NCBI GenBank assembly: GCA_003225595.1
Contig: QIAR01000085.1
Coordinates: forward strand, 1-8,327
Length of the DNA stretch: 8,327 nt
Direction: 5' to 3'
From: Acidobacteriota bacterium
Lineage (GTDB): Bacteria > Acidobacteriota > Terriglobia > Terriglobales > Acidobacteriaceae
In this document: one piece after another, positions 5,556 through 8,327 of the stretch
Position numbering within the stretch: the stretch's first letter is position 1
Layout of the letters: each line of letters starts with the position of its first letter
Translations under genes and position numbers: made by a program
Notes under the pieces: generated by a model
Database searches by the model: none
Told to the model about the DNA's origin: nothing
Seen by the model: the letters and a program-made list of their open reading frames with translations, nothing else

Positions 5556-6494
5556 CTGAAGGGCCTCGCTGCACCCTACAATCGCCCACACCATGTATTC
5601 GCCGTGTTCACCGCCTGCGCGACTTTTGTTCTGATTATTGCCGGAGCACTGGTGACCAGCAACGATGCCGGTCTTTCCGTGCCGGATTGGCCCACAACTT
5701 TCGGATCCATCTACAAGATGCCCCACATGGTTGGCGGCGTTGAGTGGGAGCACGGTCATCGCATGGTCGCCGAGTTCGTCGGTTTGCTGACGATCATTCT
5801 CGCCATTTGGACTTGGCGAACGGAAGGCCGTCGCTGGATGCGGATTCTCGGCGTCGCTGCCCTGGGAACGGTGATCGCGCAAGGGATTCTCGGCGGCATG
5901 ACAGTTCTTTTCTATCTGCCACCAGCGGTCTCAAGCACGCACGCGGCATTGGCGCAGACGTTCTTCTGCATCACGGTTGTCATCGCACTCTTCACTGGCC
6001 GGAGGCGAATTGAGGAACAGCCGCGGGTTGAATTCGACACCCGCCGCCCCAGCCTGGTCACTTTGACCTGGCTCTCGATCTTTGTGCTTTATGTCCAGCT
6101 CATCTTGGGTGCAATGTTCCGCCACAGAGGCTTGGGTTGGTGGCCGCACGTGGTGCACGCAGCCGTAGTTACTGTGGTGCTGTCTTGGACCGCGATTCGT
6201 GCGCTGTCGCAGTATTCGCGCATTGAGGCGGTTCGGAAACCGGCTATCACCATGCTGTCGTTGATGATGGCGCAGTTGTGTCTCGGCTTCACCGCATTTC
6301 TGACTCGGGTCGCCTGGGGGCATAATGCGGTTCAACCCGAACTGCCTATGGTGATCTCAACCGTAGCGCACGTTGCAGTGGGTGCCTTGCTGCTGGCGAC
6401 TGCGGTGGTATTGGCTATTCAGGTCTGGAGACACGTGCCGGTTGCCTTTGAAGAACGAATTCCCACTCGGGAGCAGAACCCCGTAGCCGCATGA
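5556..6494 (+). CDS. ctaA: Heme A synthase (COX15/CtaA family)
   Basis: 312 residues from the proposed CTG start; 296 if the GTG at 5604 is used. The enzyme oxidises the methyl group at C8 of heme O to a formyl group, giving heme A for aa3/caa3-type oxidases, within the cytoplasmic membrane. Family marks: NRPHHVFAVFTA at the start of the first helix, SNDAGLSVPDWP after it, EHGHR with H66 and H68, STHAALAQTF with H129, the H190/H198/H201 cluster in FRHRGLGWWPHVVHA, and H272 in the last helical pair. The H66-to-H129 distance of 63 equals that between the paired heme-ligand histidines I recall for Bacillus subtilis CtaA. About eight membrane helices are expected. The sequence between 5556 and 5604 matches the usual N-terminus of the family, so the longer form is preferred. 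The stop codon overlaps the ATG of ctaB, indicating translational coupling. Confidence 0.93.
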   Translation: MKGLAAPYNRPHHVFAVFTACATFVLIIAGALVTSNDAGLSVPDWPTTFGSIYKMPHMVGGVEWEHGHRMVAEFVGLLTIILAIWTWRTEGRRWMRILGVAALGTVIAQGILGGMTVLFYLPPAVSSTHAALAQTFFCITVVIALFTGRRRIEEQPRVEFDTRRPSLVTLTWLSIFVLYVQLILGAMFRHRGLGWWPHVVHAAVVTVVLSWTAIRALSQYSRIEAVRKPAITMLSLMMAQLCLGFTAFLTRVAWGHNAVQPELPMVISTVAHVAVGALLLATAVVLAIQVWRHVPVAFEERIPTREQNPVAA

Positions 6495-7426
6495 GCACAG
6501 CGACTCAAGTTCTCGCCGTTCCTCGCAATAGCGTGCTGACGCGGGCGTGCGACTACGCCGAGCTTACGAAGCTGCGGGTAACGACGCTGATAGTCATGAC
6601 GGCATGGTGCGGATACTACTTCGGCGCGCTCAAATCTGGCAGCTCGTCTCTCTCCTGGCGTCTGTTCCACGCTCTCCTGGGAATCGCGCTGATTGCAGGC
6701 GGCACCGCCGCATTGAACGAGTTGATGGAGTGCGATATCGACAGCCAGATGCGCCGCACAGCGCTGCGTCCCCTTCCCGCGGGCCGAATGAGCTTGCTGC
6801 ACGCTGGCATTGTTGGTGGGCTCATGACGATCGGCGGCGCGCTCTATCTCGGCCTTGCGCTGAATCCGCTGACCGGATGGTTGTCGCTGGCCACGTCGGC
6901 TGTCTACCTCGCGGCTTATACACCGCTGAAGAAGATCCACCCGATCTGCACGTTCGTCGGAGCTTTCCCCGGGGCCATGCCTGGCGTCCTCGGCTGGACG
7001 GCCGCACGCGGGCGTCTCGATTGGGGAGCGCTGGTGATGTTCGCCATCGTCTTCTTCTGGCAGTTCCCACACTTCTTCTCCATCGCTTGGCTATATCGAG
7101 AAGATTATGCAGCGGGCAGCGTCCGCATGCTGCCTGTTGTCGAACCCGACGGCAGGTCCACCGCCCGGCAGACCATCTTGTATTCAATCGGCCTGATACC
7201 GGTAAGTCTGGCACCAAGCGTTCTTCACATGTCAGGAAGAATTTATTTCGCTGGCGCCCTTGTTATGGGATTGGTGCTGTTCGCCTTCGGTGTACGTCTT
7301 GCGAGACTTCAGTTGCCGCTCAGCGCAGCCCGTTCCAAACAGCGGGCGCGTCATCTATTGCAAGCTACGGTGTTCTACCTGCCTCTGCTGTTCGCCCTGA
7401 TGATGATTAACACGGTATCGTCGTAG
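6491..7426 (+). CDS. ctaB: Protoheme IX farnesyltransferase (heme O synthase)
   Basis: 311 residues. A membrane prenyltransferase that adds a farnesyl group to the 2-vinyl side chain of protoheme, making heme O, the substrate of CtaA. The prenyl-diphosphate/Mg site is NELMECDIDSQMRRT (76-90): N76, E80 and D84 fill the NxxxDxxxD pattern with Glu at the first acidic position, as also occurs in mitochondrial COX10. Further family marks are YTPLKK (143-148), the WQFPHFFSIAWLYREDY stretch ending with D205-Y206, and the following MLPVV. Its hydrophobic profile and length agree with the usual nine-helix enzyme. The ATG at 6491 overlaps the ctaA stop by four bases. The nearest GGGAG (6469-6473) is too far upstream to drive initiation well, so translation probably depends on ribosomes finishing ctaA. 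The ABC ATPase follows after 8 bases. Confidence 0.95.
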   Translation: MSTATQVLAVPRNSVLTRACDYAELTKLRVTTLIVMTAWCGYYFGALKSGSSSLSWRLFHALLGIALIAGGTAALNELMECDIDSQMRRTALRPLPAGRMSLLHAGIVGGLMTIGGALYLGLALNPLTGWLSLATSAVYLAAYTPLKKIHPICTFVGAFPGAMPGVLGWTAARGRLDWGALVMFAIVFFWQFPHFFSIAWLYREDYAAGSVRMLPVVEPDGRSTARQTILYSIGLIPVSLAPSVLHMSGRIYFAGALVMGLVLFAFGVRLARLQLPLSAARSKQRARHLLQATVFYLPLLFALMMINTVSS

Positions 7427-7434
7427 AATAGCCT

Positions 7435-8327
7435 GTGGCTTCCAAAGTACCCGCATTCGAAGAGCTAGGTACCCGTACCCGAGCCGCCTCAGCAACTACT
7501 CCTGGCATCTCTGTCCAGAATATTGTCCATTGTTATGAGGGACGCACAGCGCTCAATGGTGTCTCTTTTGAAGTTCGTCCTGCGGAGCTCTTCGGTCTTT
7601 TAGGACCCAACGGCAGCGGCAAGACAACGCTCTTCCGAATTCTCTCCACTTTGATGATTCCGACTGCGGGGCGCGCCACCATCGTGGGTTTTGATGCCGC
7701 CAAAGATCCGGATGGTCTGCGCCGGCAGATCGGAGTGGTCTTCCAGGCGCAGAGCATCGATGCGAAGCTGACCGCATACGAAAATCTATGGCACCAAGGA
7801 CACCTTTATGGCCAGCGTGGCCCGGTGCTGAAGACGAGGATCAAAGAAATTTTGGGGCGGGTAGGGCTGGCAGACCGCTCAAAAGAGCGGGTTGAGACTT
7901 TTAGCGGTGGCATGCAGCGGCGAATCGAATTGGCGAAAGGGTTACTGCATCATCCGTCGGTCCTGCTGCTCGACGAGCCGACTACAGGGCTTGATCCGGG
8001 GGCTCGGCGTGACGTGTGGCAGTATCTCCAGCTTTTGCGCAATCAGGAGCATGTCTCGGTAATCGTGACCACGCATTTAATGGAAGAGGCGGAACGCTGT
8101 GATCGGCTGGCAATTCTTAATGAAGGAAAACTGGTCGCGCTGGGAGCTCCCACGGAGTTGAAGCGCGAGATCGGCGGCGATGTGATCCTGCTCGAAGCTC
8201 GCGATCCGGAATCTCTGGCGGATCGCATTCGCGTCCGCTTCAACGTCGAAGTGGCGGTTCTGAACAATAAGATTCGGCTTGAGCGCGAGAATGGGCACCG
8301 CTTTATCACAGATGTGGTGGAGGCGTT
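7435..8327 (+). CDS. ABC transporter ATP-binding protein (ABC-2/DrrA-NatA-like), 3' truncated
   Basis: 297 complete codons are visible and the frame is still open at the window edge. The nucleotide-binding domain is complete: Walker A GPNGSGKTT (57-65), Q-loop Q104 in VFQAQ, signature SGGMQ (157-161), Walker B LLLDEP with D180 and E181, D-loop GLDP and H-loop H214 in TTHLMEEAERCD. VGVVFQ-like and LTAYENL features and the C-terminal part after residue 245 match the ABC-2 type exporter ATPases (DrrA, NatA, CcmA-like). The domain starts near residue 25; the preceding residues are a non-conserved, Ala/Thr-rich extension. GTG 7435 is the first start codon after the in-frame TAG at 7429 and lies 8 bases after ctaB, with no evident ribosome binding site, so coupling is likely. 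The substrate cannot be told; a permease gene is expected downstream. Its location suggests a role in cytochrome oxidase biogenesis, which is inference. Confidence 0.9.
   Translation, partial: MASKVPAFEELGTRTRAASATTPGISVQNIVHCYEGRTALNGVSFEVRPAELFGLLGPNGSGKTTLFRILSTLMIPTAGRATIVGFDAAKDPDGLRRQIGVVFQAQSIDAKLTAYENLWHQGHLYGQRGPVLKTRIKEILGRVGLADRSKERVETFSGGMQRRIELAKGLLHHPSVLLLDEPTTGLDPGARRDVWQYLQLLRNQEHVSVIVTTHLMEEAERCDRLAILNEGKLVALGAPTELKREIGGDVILLEARDPESLADRIRVRFNVEVAVLNNKIRLERENGHRFITDVVEA

Noticed and set aside
5593..5604. ATG at 5593 as a start for ctaA
   Set aside because: It is in a different frame from the conserved heme A synthase sequence and has no ribosome binding site.
6547..7410. Plus-strand open frame of 287 codons inside ctaB
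   Set aside because: It is a different frame of ctaB, with an Arg/Ala/Ser-rich product typical of GC-rich shadow frames. The ctaB frame has all its family motifs.

Overview
This window is part of an aerobic respiratory-chain locus on the + strand. It probably comes from a member of the Acidobacteria. That assignment is an inference from three things: the gene content (a split cytochrome b, a very large multiheme cytochrome c in place of cytochrome c1, and a cupredoxin lipoprotein next to heme A synthesis genes), the moderately GC-rich composition, and intergenic GC-rich hairpin and TCATTCCGA-type repeats that resemble dispersed repeats I associate with that phylum. No rRNA or marker gene here proves the taxonomy.

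Layout: 2-64 is the last 20 codons of an upstream gene, plausibly the N-terminal half of cytochrome b. A 105-bp gap (65-169) holds three consecutive hairpins that look like a dispersed repeat. 170-1099 encodes the C-terminal half of a split quinol-oxidising cytochrome b. A 201-bp gap (1100-1300) carries degenerate repeat remnants and a set of mutually exclusive stem options. 1301-4594 encodes a membrane-anchored octaheme cytochrome c of about 1,097 residues with a long coiled-coil stalk. 4646-5431 encodes a lipoprotein with a type 1 copper (cupredoxin) site followed by a small beta-sandwich domain. 5556-6494 is heme A synthase (ctaA), which I read as starting at an unusual CTG codon behind an ideal Shine-Dalgarno. 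6491-7426 is protoheme IX farnesyltransferase (ctaB), overlapping ctaA by 4 bp. 7435 to the window end is the ATPase of an ABC transporter, cut off at its 3' end.

How the genes fit together: the cytochrome b half and its presumed upstream partner would oxidise quinol. The octaheme protein, with three N-terminal hemes lacking obvious Met ligands and five class-I-like His/Met heme modules, would take the place of cytochrome c1 and carry electrons into the periplasm. The copper lipoprotein could be the next carrier or a copper-handling protein. CtaB and CtaA make heme O and then heme A for an aa3/caa3-type terminal oxidase, whose structural genes are not in the window. The ABC ATPase has no assignable substrate, but its position suggests co-expression with oxidase assembly.

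The most unusual items are the architecture of the octaheme protein (coiled-coil stalk, 3+5 hemes, a helical insert inside one heme module), the CTG start and structured leader of ctaA, and the non-coding repeats and hairpins. All recognisable genes are on the + strand. I see no mobile element genes, tRNA, rRNA or CRISPR array.
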